This document shows positions 25,757-34,732 of a stretch of 64,000 bases of DNA, piece after piece. Made by a program: the position numbers and the translations under genes. Source of the DNA: DASVTR01 sp033855775 (GTDB lineage: Bacteria; Acidobacteriota; Blastocatellia; Pyrinomonadales; Pyrinomonadaceae); NCBI GenBank assembly GCA_033855775.1, contig JAWVFT010000141.1, positions 1-64,000 on the forward strand, given 5' to 3'. The notes under the pieces were generated by a model. It saw only the letters and a list, made by a program, of their open reading frames with translations, had not been told where the DNA came from and searched no databases. The stretch's first letter is position 1; every line of letters starts with the position of its first letter.

Positions 25757-26961
25757 AGCGAGGCTTTGGACACAAAGGACGCGACGCGGGCGCGGGCAGA
25801 CACACCCGCAACGCTGCCGCGCAACGCAACGAACGCAGCGGGACAGCCGCGCCGCGCAACGAACGTGGAGCTACGGCTACATCGAAGAACGAGCGCGGAG
25901 CTGGCGTTGCGTCAAAGAACGAGCGCGGAGCGACAAGCGCGCCGAAGGACGAGCGCAGAGCAACTGTTGCGCCGAAGGAAGGGCGCGGGGCGAGCGGCGC
26001 GAAGAAGAATGCGCGCGAGCAGTCAAGCTCTCAGCAGCGGGCGCAGCCAATCTCTCAACGTGAGCAAACAAGTTCTCGGCGTGAGCAGCCAACTTCGCAG
26101 CGGGAGCAGACAACTTCTCAGCGGGCGCAGGCGAGTTCTCGACGAGCGCAGGCAAGCTCTCCGCACGTCAATGCTGATGCGACAACGCAGGAGAACGGCG
26201 GCGCGCGTCTCTATGGCCTCGCGCCTGTGTTGGAGGCTTTGCGGGCGGGGCAGCGTCCGCTCGAACAGATTACGATTGCAGAGGGTGCGCATCATTTCCG
26301 GCTCCGCGAATTGTTGGAGTTGGCTCATCGTTTGAGCGTGCCTGTGCGTCGCGCTCCGCGCGCGGAGCTTGAGCGCGCAGCGGGCGCGGGCGTTAATCAT
26401 CAAGGCGTCGTCGCTATCATCGCCGCCGCGCGTTACCGCGACACGGACGAGTTTCTTGACAGCCTCGCGGCGCGCGTCGGGACTGAAGAGCCGCCGCTGG
26501 CCGTCGTCCTGGACAGCGTTGAAGACCCGCGTAACCTCGGCGCAATTATTCGCACGGTCGAATGCGTGGGCGCGCACGGCGTCCTGATTCCAGAGCGGCG
26601 CGCGGTCGGGTTGACGGAGATTGTCGCCAAGACGGCGGCGGGCGCGCTGGAGCATGTGCCGGTCGCGCGGGCGGCGAATCTGACGCGTTTGATAGAGCAG
26701 TTGAAAGAACGTAACATCTGGACAATCGGAGCGAGCGCCGACGCGGGCCTTGACTATACGGAGTGGGACTTCACGCAGGCGAGCGCGCTCGTCCTCGGCG
26801 GCGAAGGCTCCGGTCTGCACCGGCTGGTGCGCGAACGCTGCGACGTGCTGGTGCGGATTCCGGTGCGCGGTCGCCTTGAATCCCTCAACGTGTCGGTCGC
26901 GGCAGGCATCGTGCTCTACGAAGCGCTCAGGCAGAGAACTGTTAAGCGTGGCAAGACGTAA
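25753..26961 (+). CDS. rlmB: SpoU/TrmH-family 23S rRNA ribose methyltransferase (RlmB-like) with repetitive N-terminus
   Basis: A 402-residue protein. Residues about 148-402 are a complete SPOUT methyltransferase: substrate-binding domain (YGLAPVLEALRAGQRPLEQI), motif 1 (SVEDPRNLGAIIRTVECVGAHG), motif 2 (LVLGGEGSGL) and motif 3 (PVRGRLESLNVSVAAGIVLYEA) that forms the SAM-binding knot. It probably 2'-O-methylates 23S rRNA as RlmB does. The first 147 residues are a basic low-complexity tail of repeated NERGAxxAxK and SQREQxxSxR units, absent from typical RlmB, perhaps an RNA-binding tail. The start overlaps the previous stop codon. Confidence 0.9.
   Translation: MKRGFGHKGRDAGAGRHTRNAAAQRNERSGTAAPRNERGATATSKNERGAGVASKNERGATSAPKDERRATVAPKEGRGASGAKKNAREQSSSQQRAQPISQREQTSSRREQPTSQREQTTSQRAQASSRRAQASSPHVNADATTQENGGARLYGLAPVLEALRAGQRPLEQITIAEGAHHFRLRELLELAHRLSVPVRRAPRAELERAAGAGVNHQGVVAIIAAARYRDTDEFLDSLAARVGTEEPPLAVVLDSVEDPRNLGAIIRTVECVGAHGVLIPERRAVGLTEIVAKTAAGALEHVPVARAANLTRLIEQLKERNIWTIGASADAGLDYTEWDFTQASALVLGGEGSGLHRLVRERCDVLVRIPVRGRLESLNVSVAAGIVLYEALRQRTVKRGKT
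25840..26160 (+). repeat. Degenerate in-frame repeats coding the basic RlmB tail
   Basis: Two successive blocks of about 27-30-bp units (AACGAGCGCGGAGC... then CGTGAGCAG...TCTCAGCGG...) code for NERGA and QREQTSSxR peptides. The +2 frame also stays open over the block, a sign of repeat-driven sequence rather than of a second gene. Confidence 0.7.
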
Positions 26962-27015
26962 TAAGAATCGTTTCGATGATTGAGCCGGAAGCCTTTTGAG
27001 GCGGGAGGCGGGAGA

Positions 27016-27597
27016 ATGTATTGCCCACAATGCGCAACCGATAATCTAGACAACGCGAGTTTCTGTCGCGGCTGCGGCGCGAACATCAGCCTTGTGTCGC
27101 AGGCCTTGACGGGAAGCAGGCCCGCCGTCGTCCCTTCGGAAGAGTTGGAAGATTCTTCGCGCGCGGGAAGACGCAGCCGTAGGCGCAAATGCAAAAAGCC
27201 GCCGAGCGTCGAGCACGGCATCAAGAATATTTTTATGGGCATCGCCTTCGTGCTCGTCGCGCTGTCCATCATGGTGTTCGGCAAGGGCGGTCAGGATTGG
27301 TGGTTCTGGATGTTGATTCCGGCCTTCGCTATGCTCGGCGGCGGGGTGGCGGAGTTGGTCGGAATCAAGATGGAAAAAGGCGGCGCGCTGCCTGCCGCAC
27401 AAGGACAGGCGGAGATGCCAGCAGCCTTGCCAGCAGCCTTGCCGCAGCGTTCGCCGCTGCCGTTGCCGCAACGCAACACTGGAGAAATGATTCCGCAGCC
27501 GCCGAGCGTCACAGAACACACAACGCGTCATCTGGGCGGCGAGTTGCCGACCAAACATTGGGAAACTCCCGTTGAAAACAGGCCGAAGAATGGCTGA
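27016..27597 (+). CDS. Zinc-ribbon membrane protein with TEHTTRHLG tail (copy 1)
   Basis: A 193-residue protein starting MYCPQC, with a zinc ribbon (CPQC...CRGC, residues 3-21), a basic linker (GRRSRRRKCKK), two closely spaced membrane helices (about 72-92 and 97-118, with DWWFWMLIPAFAML) and a cytoplasmic or periplasmic tail that ends with PPSVTEHTTRHLGG. GGAGG lies 7 bases ahead of the ATG. The next gene is a diverged tandem copy with the same plan. Function unknown; such proteins are frequent in soil Acidobacteriota as far as I recall. Confidence 0.82.
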   Translation: MYCPQCATDNLDNASFCRGCGANISLVSQALTGSRPAVVPSEELEDSSRAGRRSRRRKCKKPPSVEHGIKNIFMGIAFVLVALSIMVFGKGGQDWWFWMLIPAFAMLGGGVAELVGIKMEKGGALPAAQGQAEMPAALPAALPQRSPLPLPQRNTGEMIPQPPSVTEHTTRHLGGELPTKHWETPVENRPKNG

Positions 27598-27657
27598 GAC
27601 TTCGATGAGGGACAGGCGTCGAAAAGTTTCGGCGCGATGGCAGAGGAGGAAGCGCGG

Positions 27658-28269
27658 ATGTTTTGTCCCAGATGCGCGGCGCATAACATAGACGATGCCA
27701 GGTATTGCCGCGTCTGCGGCGCCGACATCAGTCTCTTGCCGCAGATGTTGTCCGGCCAACTCAACGTCGAGCCGGCGGACGCCGACGAAACCGCAGTTGA
27801 CAGGAAGAGCAAGCGCAAACGAAAAGAGAAAGAAGAGAAGGAGAAAGCGAAGCAGCCGCCGACGCTCGAAAAGGCTTTCGAGAACATCGGCGTCGGCGTC
27901 GCCTTCCTCGTCATCAGCGTGATGATTGCGCGCTTCATGCCGGGTGGAAGACTCTGGTGGTTCTGGATGTTGATTCCGGCTCTGGCGTGCGCGGGCGAAG
28001 GCATCGGCCAACTGATGCGCTTAAAGTCGGAAAAGTCTACAGGCTCCGCGCAGCCTCAACACTTGCGCGCCTCAAGCGTTGGCGAGCGCAGGCATCTGCC
28101 GCCGCGCGACACCGCGGAGATGTTGATGCCGCCGCCGAGCATCACCGAACACACGACGCGTCATCTGGGCGCCGAGCGGTCGAAAAGCAAGCCGGACGAG
28201 CCAGCCTTGAAATCGTTGGACGAGCCGGCAGAGCGACCGCCGCGCCCGCTCGATTCAGAGTTGAAATAG
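27658..28269 (+). CDS. Zinc-ribbon membrane protein with TEHTTRHLG tail (copy 2)
   Basis: A 203-residue tandem paralogue of the preceding gene. Zinc ribbon CPRC...CRVC, then a charged Lys/Glu segment (about 55-75), two membrane helices (about 85-103 and 109-130, with LWWFWMLIPALACAGEGIG) and the tail PPSITEHTTRHLG. The ATG at 27658 has GGAGGAAG at good distance; an ATG at 27637 would add seven residues. The linker and tail have diverged strongly, while the ribbon, WWFWMLIPA and TEHTTRHLG are kept, which marks these as the functional parts. Confidence 0.82.
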   Translation: MFCPRCAAHNIDDARYCRVCGADISLLPQMLSGQLNVEPADADETAVDRKSKRKRKEKEEKEKAKQPPTLEKAFENIGVGVAFLVISVMIARFMPGGRLWWFWMLIPALACAGEGIGQLMRLKSEKSTGSAQPQHLRASSVGERRHLPPRDTAEMLMPPPSITEHTTRHLGAERSKSKPDEPALKSLDEPAERPPRPLDSELK

Positions 28270-28375
28270 CGGCGCGAAACATGACGAGAGCGCTCTCTTG
28301 CGTGCTCTCATCTCGCGCTGTATAGTTTGCGAAAATTCGCTTCATCAGTTCCCTGAAACAGTTAAGGAGTTAAAG

Positions 28376-29320
28376 ATGCCCCAACGACCTAAGATTGCGA
28401 ACAACATGCTGGAGTTAATCGGCTACACGCCGCTCGTCAGGCTCAACCGCATCCCGGCGCCAAACTCCGCGGAGATGATTGCCAAGCTCGAATCGCAGAA
28501 TCCGATGGACTCCGTGAAAGACCGCATCGGCGCGGCGATGATTGAAGCCGCCGAACGCGAAGGCCGGGTCAAGCCGGGCGAGACTGTCATCATCGAGCCG
28601 ACCTCCGGCAATACGGGCATCGCGCTGGCCTTCGCCGCGACCGTCAAAGGTTACAGGTTGATTGTGACGATGCCGGATACGGTGACGGTCGAACGCCGTC
28701 GCGTGCTGACGGCCCTCGGCGCGGAAGTCATTTTGACGCCGGGCGCGGAAGGCATGAAGGGCGCAATCAGGAAGGCCGCCGACATCTTTGAGACGACGCC
28801 GAACAGTTGGACGCCGGGACAGTTCGACAATCCCGCCAACCCCGAAGTCCATCGTCGCACGACCGCCGAAGAAGTTTTGGAAGACACGGACGGGCGCATT
28901 GACGCCTTCATCGCGGGCGTCGGCACGGGCGGCACGATTGCCGGGGTCGGGCAGATTCTCAAAGAGCGCGTCGGCAAAGATGTCCTCGTCATCGCCGTCG
29001 AGCCTTCATCGTCGCCCGTGCTTTCGGGTGGCGAGCCGGGGCCGAACAAGATTCAAGGCATCGGCGCGGGCTTTGTGCCGGGCAACTACGACCCGCAAGT
29101 GGTTGACCGCGTGATTCAAGTTTCCTACGAAGACTCGCTGGCGATGGCGCGACGGCTGGCGCGCGAGGAAGGTATCTTCTGCGGCATCTCTTCGGGCGCA
29201 ATTACATGGGCGGCGCGCAACGTCGCGGAGGAACTGGGGTCGGGCAAACGCGTCATCTCCATCATCTGCGACTTCGGCGAACGCTATCTCTCGCACGAAC
29301 TGTTCGAGACGGCGCAATAA
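28376..29320 (+). CDS. cysK: Cysteine synthase A (O-acetylserine sulfhydrylase)
   Basis: A 314-residue PLP enzyme that makes cysteine from O-acetylserine and sulfide. The PLP lysine is K48 in NPMDSVKDRIG, the phosphate/substrate loop is PTSGNTGIALA, and the glycine loop is GVGTGGTIAGVG. AAGGAG lies 8 bases ahead of the chosen ATG. Length and motifs are typical, with no CBS extension (so not a cystathionine synthase type). It is followed by a gap with an 18-bp inverted repeat before aroDE. Confidence 0.96.
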   Translation: MPQRPKIANNMLELIGYTPLVRLNRIPAPNSAEMIAKLESQNPMDSVKDRIGAAMIEAAEREGRVKPGETVIIEPTSGNTGIALAFAATVKGYRLIVTMPDTVTVERRRVLTALGAEVILTPGAEGMKGAIRKAADIFETTPNSWTPGQFDNPANPEVHRRTTAEEVLEDTDGRIDAFIAGVGTGGTIAGVGQILKERVGKDVLVIAVEPSSSPVLSGGEPGPNKIQGIGAGFVPGNYDPQVVDRVIQVSYEDSLAMARRLAREEGIFCGISSGAITWAARNVAEELGSGKRVISIICDFGERYLSHELFETAQ

Positions 29321-29368
29321 CGAGCGGCGACAAGGTTCAAGGGTGCGGACGCGCGTGGAAGATTTGAG

Positions 29369-29431
29369 ACGCGGAGCGAGGCTTTTCGAGCGGCGTGTTG
29401 TTGAGTTGGCCGCAAAAGCCTCGCTCCGCGT
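29369..29431. terminator. 18-bp perfect inverted repeat after cysK
   Basis: Arms 29369-29386 and 29414-29431 (ACGCGGAGCGAGGCTTTT and its complement), loop 27 bases. It starts 49 bases beyond the cysK stop. There is no T tract on the plus strand except TTT after the arm, so terminator function is tentative; it may belong to the intergenic inverted-repeat set seen across the window. Confidence 0.5.
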
Positions 29432-29521
29432 TTGCTCATTCACGGCTTCGCGTTTACTCAATTTACGATAGCCACGCCGTCATCCTTAATTGAGAACCGG
29501 AAGCCTGAGCGGCGAGCGACC

Positions 29522-31114
29522 ATGAATGGAGAGCACTTGATACGCCTTTGCGTTCCCGTTTGCGCGCGTCGCGCAGGCGAACTCAAGCCTGCCCTTGAGC
29601 GCGCCGCCGCGCTCGGCGACATCGTTGAACTCCGCCTCGATTGTCTTGCCGCAAGCGAACTCGCCGTCCTTCAACCCGAATTGAAAGCTCTGCTCCGCGA
29701 GCACGCGCGCCCCTCGATTCTCACTCTTCGTCCCGCCCAAGAAGGCGGCCAGCGAGAGATTGATAATCTGACGCGAATAATCTTCTGGACTCAATTCTTT
29801 TCCGGCGAGCCTCCGCCAAACGCCTGCGCGGACATAGAGCTTGACCTCGCGCTCTATTTTCAAGAGCGCGAGCGAGACGGCCACGGCGTCCTCGACTGGC
29901 CGCGCGTCATCTGCTCGCATCACGACTTCACGAGCGCGCCTTCGGACCTCACGAAGCTTTACGAACGGATGAGCGCGACGCCCGCGCGCATCATGAAAAT
30001 CGCCGTCATGGCCGCAGATTTGACCGGCTGCCTGCCGCTCTTTTCTTTGCTCGACCGCGCCCGCGACGAAGGCCGCCAACTCATCGCCGTGGCGATGGGC
30101 GCAGCGGGAATCCTGACACGCATTCTAGGCCCGTCGCGCGGCTCGTATCTGACCTACGGCGCGCTTGACCTTGAGCACCAGACCGCGCCCGGCCAAATCA
30201 GCGCGGCGCAGTTGCGCGAGCTATACCGCCTTGAACGCCTCGACCGCGGCGCGATGATAACGGGCTTAATCGGCTCGCCCGTCGCTCACTCCGTCTCGCC
30301 GCAGATGCACAACGCCGCGTTCAAGGCTTTAGACCTCAACGCCGTTTACTTGCCATTGGAAGTTCAGAATCTCAAAGAGTTCGTCCTTCGCATGGCGCAT
30401 CCACGGACGCGCGAGCTTGGTTGGAACCTGCGCGGGCTGAGCGTCACCGCGCCGCACAAGAGCGCTGTCATGGAGCAACTGGATTGGGTCGAAACGTCGG
30501 CCAGAGAAATCGGAGCCGTCAACACAGTCGTCGCCGATGATGAAGGGCTGCGCGGCTTCAATACCGATGTCAAAGCTTTCATCGGTGTCTTGAAGGAAAA
30601 GTTGGGGACGCTCGGCGGCGCGCGTTGCGCGGTCATCGGGGCAGGCGGCGTGGCGCGCGCGGCGCTCTGGGGCTTGCAGCAGGAGGGCGCGCGGGCGACT
30701 GTGTTCGCGCGCGATGTCGAGCGCGCGAAGCCTTTGGCGGAAAAGTTTGGAGCCGACTGCGACGCGCTGGCCGACGCGCGCTTTGAAGGCTTTGATGCCG
30801 TCGTTAATACGACTCCGCTCGGCACGCGCGGGCCGCTCGAATCGCTGTCGCCCGCGAGCGCGGAGCAACTGCGCGGCGCGCGTCTCGCTTACGATTTGGT
30901 TTACAATCCTGCCGTGACGCAATTTATGCGCGAAGCCCAAAGAGCCGGATGCGCGACGACGAACGGGCTGCCGATGCTCGTCGCGCAGGCCGCCGCGCAG
31001 TTCGCGCTCTGGACTGGACTGAAGGCTCCCGTCGAACTGATGCGCGAGGCCGCGAGGTCGGCCATCGCCGCATCTTTATCTAACGTCGTTGACCAGCAGG
31101 CGACGGAAAGTTAG
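29522..31114 (+). CDS. aroDE: Bifunctional type I 3-dehydroquinate dehydratase / shikimate dehydrogenase
   Basis: A 530-residue fusion of two successive shikimate-pathway enzymes. Residues 1-240 are type I dehydroquinase, with the catalytic His in ICSHHDF (133-134) and Schiff-base Lys K159 in RIMKIAVMA. Residues about 247-530 are shikimate dehydrogenase, with GLIGSPVAHSVSPQMHN, SVTAPHK (catalytic Lys), GFNTD and the NADP loop GAGGVARAALW. The same fusion is known in plants and some bacteria (for example Chlamydia). The reaction order supports channelling from dehydroquinate to shikimate. The ATG at 29522 was chosen from homology; no strong ribosome site is visible. Confidence 0.93.
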   Translation: MNGEHLIRLCVPVCARRAGELKPALERAAALGDIVELRLDCLAASELAVLQPELKALLREHARPSILTLRPAQEGGQREIDNLTRIIFWTQFFSGEPPPNACADIELDLALYFQERERDGHGVLDWPRVICSHHDFTSAPSDLTKLYERMSATPARIMKIAVMAADLTGCLPLFSLLDRARDEGRQLIAVAMGAAGILTRILGPSRGSYLTYGALDLEHQTAPGQISAAQLRELYRLERLDRGAMITGLIGSPVAHSVSPQMHNAAFKALDLNAVYLPLEVQNLKEFVLRMAHPRTRELGWNLRGLSVTAPHKSAVMEQLDWVETSAREIGAVNTVVADDEGLRGFNTDVKAFIGVLKEKLGTLGGARCAVIGAGGVARAALWGLQQEGARATVFARDVERAKPLAEKFGADCDALADARFEGFDAVVNTTPLGTRGPLESLSPASAEQLRGARLAYDLVYNPAVTQFMREAQRAGCATTNGLPMLVAQAAAQFALWTGLKAPVELMREAARSAIAASLSNVVDQQATES

Positions 31115-31173
31115 CAACAGCTAACGGTGAAGTCTGAAGCTTGAAAGCTGAGCACTGATTTCCGGCATCCCAC

Positions 31174-32196
31174 ATGATGAACGAACGCTACAGCAGGCAA
31201 ATTCTTTTCGACGGCATCGGCGTAGGCGGGCAGCGACGCTTGCTCGATGCGCGCGTCTTGATTATCGGTTGCGGCGCGTTGGGGACGGCGCAGGCCGAAG
31301 CTCTGGCGCGCGCAGGCGTCGGACGCTTGCGCATCGTTGACCGTGATTTCGTGGAGGCTTCAAATCTGCAACGGCAGACCATGTTCACGGAGCAGGACGC
31401 GCGAGAGCGTTTGCCGAAGGCCGTCGCCTGCGCGAGCCATCTGGCTTTGATTAACTCCGAGATTGAGACGGAAGCAATCGTCGCTGATGTCAATCATGCC
31501 AACGTCGAACGCTTGATTGAAGGCTGCGATTTGACACTTGACGGCACAGACAATTTCGCCACGCGCTATCTCATCAACGACGCTTGCGTCAAGCATGAGA
31601 AGAATTGGATATACGGCGCGGCGGTCGGCTCCTACGGCGTGACGATGACCGTTCGCCCGCGCGTCAGTCCTTGCTTGCGCTGTGTCTTTGAAGAGCCGCC
31701 TCCGGCTGCGTCCGCTCCGACGTGCGACACGGCGGGCGTCATCATGCCGATTATCTCCGTCGTCGCCGCCGTGCAAGTCAGCGAAGCTTTGAAGTTGCTG
31801 GTCGGGCAGGCGTCGAGCTTGCACAGTTCGTTGATGCAGTTTGATGTCTGGCGCAACGAGTGGCGGCGCATCAAGCTCGGCCAGCCGAACCCGGATTGCC
31901 CGACGTGCGGGCGCGGCGACTACAAGCTGCTCGAAGCGGAGGCGGGCGATTTCGCGGGCGTGCTCTGCGGGCGCGACGCCGTGCAACTCAGCCCAGGCCG
32001 CGCGGCCCGCGTTGACCTCAAGGCTCTGGCCGAACGCTTGCGCGCGGCGGGCGATGTGCAAGTCAATCCGTATCTCGTGCGCCTGCGCGCGGGCGCTTAC
32101 GAGTTGACCGTCTTCGAAGACGCCCGCGCCATCATTCGCGGCACCGACGACATAGCAACGGCGCGCTCGCTCTACGCGAAGTACATCGGCAGTTGA
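31174..32196 (+). CDS. ThiF/MoeB-family sulfur-carrier adenylyltransferase
   Basis: A 340-residue E1-like enzyme that adenylates the C-terminal Gly-Gly of ThiS- or MoaD-type carrier proteins. It shows RYSRQILFDGIGVGGQ, the nucleotide loop IIGCGALGT, the SNLQRQ arginine motif, the DGTDNFATR motif, structural zinc pairs (CLRC and CPTC) and the catalytic cysteine in CDTAGVI. The C-terminal 75 residues form an extra small domain (YELTVFEDARAIIRGT, ARSLYAKYIG) also seen in Bacillus-type ThiF/MoeB proteins. Thiamine or molybdopterin genes are not nearby, so the carrier is undecided. ATG at 31174 or 31177. Confidence 0.9.
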   Translation: MMNERYSRQILFDGIGVGGQRRLLDARVLIIGCGALGTAQAEALARAGVGRLRIVDRDFVEASNLQRQTMFTEQDARERLPKAVACASHLALINSEIETEAIVADVNHANVERLIEGCDLTLDGTDNFATRYLINDACVKHEKNWIYGAAVGSYGVTMTVRPRVSPCLRCVFEEPPPAASAPTCDTAGVIMPIISVVAAVQVSEALKLLVGQASSLHSSLMQFDVWRNEWRRIKLGQPNPDCPTCGRGDYKLLEAEAGDFAGVLCGRDAVQLSPGRAARVDLKALAERLRAAGDVQVNPYLVRLRAGAYELTVFEDARAIIRGTDDIATARSLYAKYIGS

Positions 32197-32515
32197 ATCG
32201 TCTGCGGCAAGCCGCGACGAAACTTCATCAAGGCGCGACGAACTTCAACAAGCTGCTGCGGCCTTGAGCAAGGCTGCGACAACGAACTATCGCAGGTTTC
32301 CTGCTCCGAGTGCTTTCAGGTTATGATTCAAGCGTGCGCTCGCCAAACACGCGCTCGCGCGCCCGTCCGTCAAGCTTCCGCCTGAGACAAGCGAAGCCTG
32401 ACGGAAAACTTTTGCCCCTTTGATTCGCTGATGATTCGCTGAGACACAAAGCGTCCGCGCCATGCGATAGCCGTCGAGGACGCAGCTAACAACAAACTTG
32501 ACGACACAACTCTTG
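32197..32515. other. Intergenic region with short direct repeats and a hairpin
   Basis: No gene seen. Units of about 20 bp (CAAGCCGCGACGAAACTTCA, then related copies) recur between 32209 and 32290. An imperfect hairpin CCGTCAAGCTTCCGC / GCGAAGCCTGACGG lies near 32366-32402. Confidence 0.4.
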
Positions 32516-34732
32516 ATGCCCAACAAAGCTTTCGCTCAACGCCGCGCCCGCCAACTCTTCATCCTACTCTTCGTCATCATCTTCAGCGTGCCTGCGCGCG
32601 GCGGCGAACCCGTTGTCTGGGAGACAAACTCGCGCGCCGAACTCCTGCGCGGCGAAGCGCGCGGCGTCTCCATAACGGATACCGGCGTCGTCATGCTCGC
32701 GCCGCGCTTCCAGCAGATTTTTGACACCGAGCAGCCGTTCATCTGGGCCAGCGCAGTTGACGGCGCGGGCAACGTCTACCTCGGCACAGGACACGACGGG
32801 CGACTCTTTCGCGTCGGCACGGACGGGAAAGGCACGCTCGTCTACGACGCGCCCGAACTGGACGTGACGGCCCTCGCCTTCGGCTCCGACGGCGCGCTCT
32901 ACGCAGGCACTTCGCCCGACGGAAAAGTTTATCGCATCGGCACGGATGGCCGCGCCGAAGTCTACTTCGACCCGCCGGACAAATACATCTGGTCGCTGGC
33001 CTTGATGTCGGACGGCGCGCTCGCCGTCGGCACGGGCGATAACGGCAAGCTCTATCGCGTTCGCGCAGCCTTGGCGAAGCCCGAAGCCTCGCTCTTGATT
33101 GACACCAACGAAACGCACGTCATCTCTCTGGCCGTGGACGCGAAGGGACAGTTAATCGCAGGCACAGACCCCGGCGGGCTGGTCTTGCGCGTCGGCACGG
33201 ACGGCAAAGCCTTCGCGCTCTTCGACGCGCCGCTCAGAGAGATACACTCACTGGCTTCAGCCGCCGACGGCTCCATCTACGCGCTGGCTTTGAGCGACGC
33301 TGCCGCAGGGCCGCGCTCGGCCAACGCGCCCGCCCCGACGCCGACAACAGACTCAAGCGGGCAGGGCAGCGTCACCGTCACCATCTCCGCTGACGACGGC
33401 GGACAAACCGGAGTGACAGCTTCGTCCGGGCGCAGTCGCAACGATTTGGCAAACGCGCGCAGCGCAGTCTTTCGCATCCTGCCCGACGGTGGAACGGACG
33501 TGTTGTGGAGTTCGCCTTCGATAACGGCCTTCGCCGTCGCGCCCGCGCCGCAGGGCCGCAGCGTGCTCGTCGGCACAGCCGACAAAGGGCGCGTCTATTC
33601 CGTCACAGACGACGGGCGCGACACGCTCCTGCTGCAATCAACCGAAGGACAAATCTCTGCCTTCACCACGCGCGGGCGCGAGCTTTACGCCGCCACCAGC
33701 AACGGCGGCAAACTCTTTCGCTTCGGCTCCGAACTGGCCAACGAAGGAACGTATGAATCGCCCGTGCGCGACGCCAAACTCGTCTCCTCCTGGGGGCGCA
33801 TCTGGTGGCGCGGGCTTGGACAAGTTGAAGTGCAGACGCGCTCGGGAAACGGCGAACGGCCTGACGCGACCTGGAGCGAATGGAGCGCTCCGTATCGTGA
33901 CCCGGCAGGAGCGCAGGTGACGAGTCCGCGCGCTCGTTTCATTCAATGGCGAGCCGTGCTGCGCGCTCCCGCGACGGGCGGCGTCGAGACGCGCATGGAG
34001 GATGTCAGCCTCGCTTATCTGCCGCGCAACGTCGCGCCGGAAGTTCTCTCGATTATGACGCTGCCCGTCGGCGTCGGCCTTCAATCGAGCGTGCAAGTCG
34101 TCGCCGACCCAAACATCGAATCTTCCGGCCTTGACCCTTCGCTCTTCGGCGTCACTTCGCAAACTCCGCCCCGCCGTCTCTACCAGCGCGGCGCGCGCGC
34201 CCTGCAATGGCAAGCCGAAGACCGCAACGGCGACACGTTGGAATACGCCATCTACTATCGCTCCTTAAATGAAACCTCTTTCCGCTTGCTGAAAGATAAG
34301 CTGCGCGAAAACTTTTATACGGTTGACGGCGCGGCCCTCGCCGATGGTCGCTACATCTTCAGAGTCGTCGTCTCTGATGCGCCGGATAATCCGGGCGGGC
34401 AGGCTCTCAGCGGCGAACGCTTGAGCGAGCCGGTTGATATAGACAACACGCCGCCTTCTGTGCGCGCCACGGGCGAGCCGCAGTTCGTGGCTGACCGCGT
34501 TCGCGCCAACTTCGAGATTACAGACGAAACCGGCGCCATCAAGCGCGCCGAAGTGAGCGTTGACGGAGCCGCGTGGCTTCCCAGTTTTCCAGACGACGGC
34601 ATCGCCGATAGCCCGCGCGAGCGTTACAGCCTCGACCTGCCCATTAACGGCGCAGGCGAACACACCATTTCTCTCCGCGCCTTCGACACCAGCGGCAACG
34701 TCGGCAGCGCCAGAATCGTCGTCCGCCGTTGA
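32516..34732 (+). CDS. Secreted beta-propeller protein of unknown function
   Basis: A 738-residue exported protein: signal peptide over residues about 12-30 (LFILLFVIIFSVPARGG), then a propeller of repeated blades with the pattern V-AFGSDGALYAGTSPDGKVYRIG (blades around 75-260 and again 310-420). A disordered Ser/Thr/Gly insertion lies near 265-320. The C-terminal third has Ig-like beta domains (DRNGDTLEYAIYYRSLN, FEITDETGAIKRAEVSVDG). It resembles extracellular two-component-like propellers but has no kinase. Envelope or extracellular binding is likely; ligand unknown. TTG at 32498 is an alternative start. Confidence 0.8.
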   Translation: MPNKAFAQRRARQLFILLFVIIFSVPARGGEPVVWETNSRAELLRGEARGVSITDTGVVMLAPRFQQIFDTEQPFIWASAVDGAGNVYLGTGHDGRLFRVGTDGKGTLVYDAPELDVTALAFGSDGALYAGTSPDGKVYRIGTDGRAEVYFDPPDKYIWSLALMSDGALAVGTGDNGKLYRVRAALAKPEASLLIDTNETHVISLAVDAKGQLIAGTDPGGLVLRVGTDGKAFALFDAPLREIHSLASAADGSIYALALSDAAAGPRSANAPAPTPTTDSSGQGSVTVTISADDGGQTGVTASSGRSRNDLANARSAVFRILPDGGTDVLWSSPSITAFAVAPAPQGRSVLVGTADKGRVYSVTDDGRDTLLLQSTEGQISAFTTRGRELYAATSNGGKLFRFGSELANEGTYESPVRDAKLVSSWGRIWWRGLGQVEVQTRSGNGERPDATWSEWSAPYRDPAGAQVTSPRARFIQWRAVLRAPATGGVETRMEDVSLAYLPRNVAPEVLSIMTLPVGVGLQSSVQVVADPNIESSGLDPSLFGVTSQTPPRRLYQRGARALQWQAEDRNGDTLEYAIYYRSLNETSFRLLKDKLRENFYTVDGAALADGRYIFRVVVSDAPDNPGGQALSGERLSEPVDIDNTPPSVRATGEPQFVADRVRANFEITDETGAIKRAEVSVDGAAWLPSFPDDGIADSPRERYSLDLPINGAGEHTISLRAFDTSGNVGSARIVVRR

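Noticed and set aside
28298..28375. Longer N-terminus for cysK
   Set aside because: The clear AAGGAG site and the family-typical start are at 28376.
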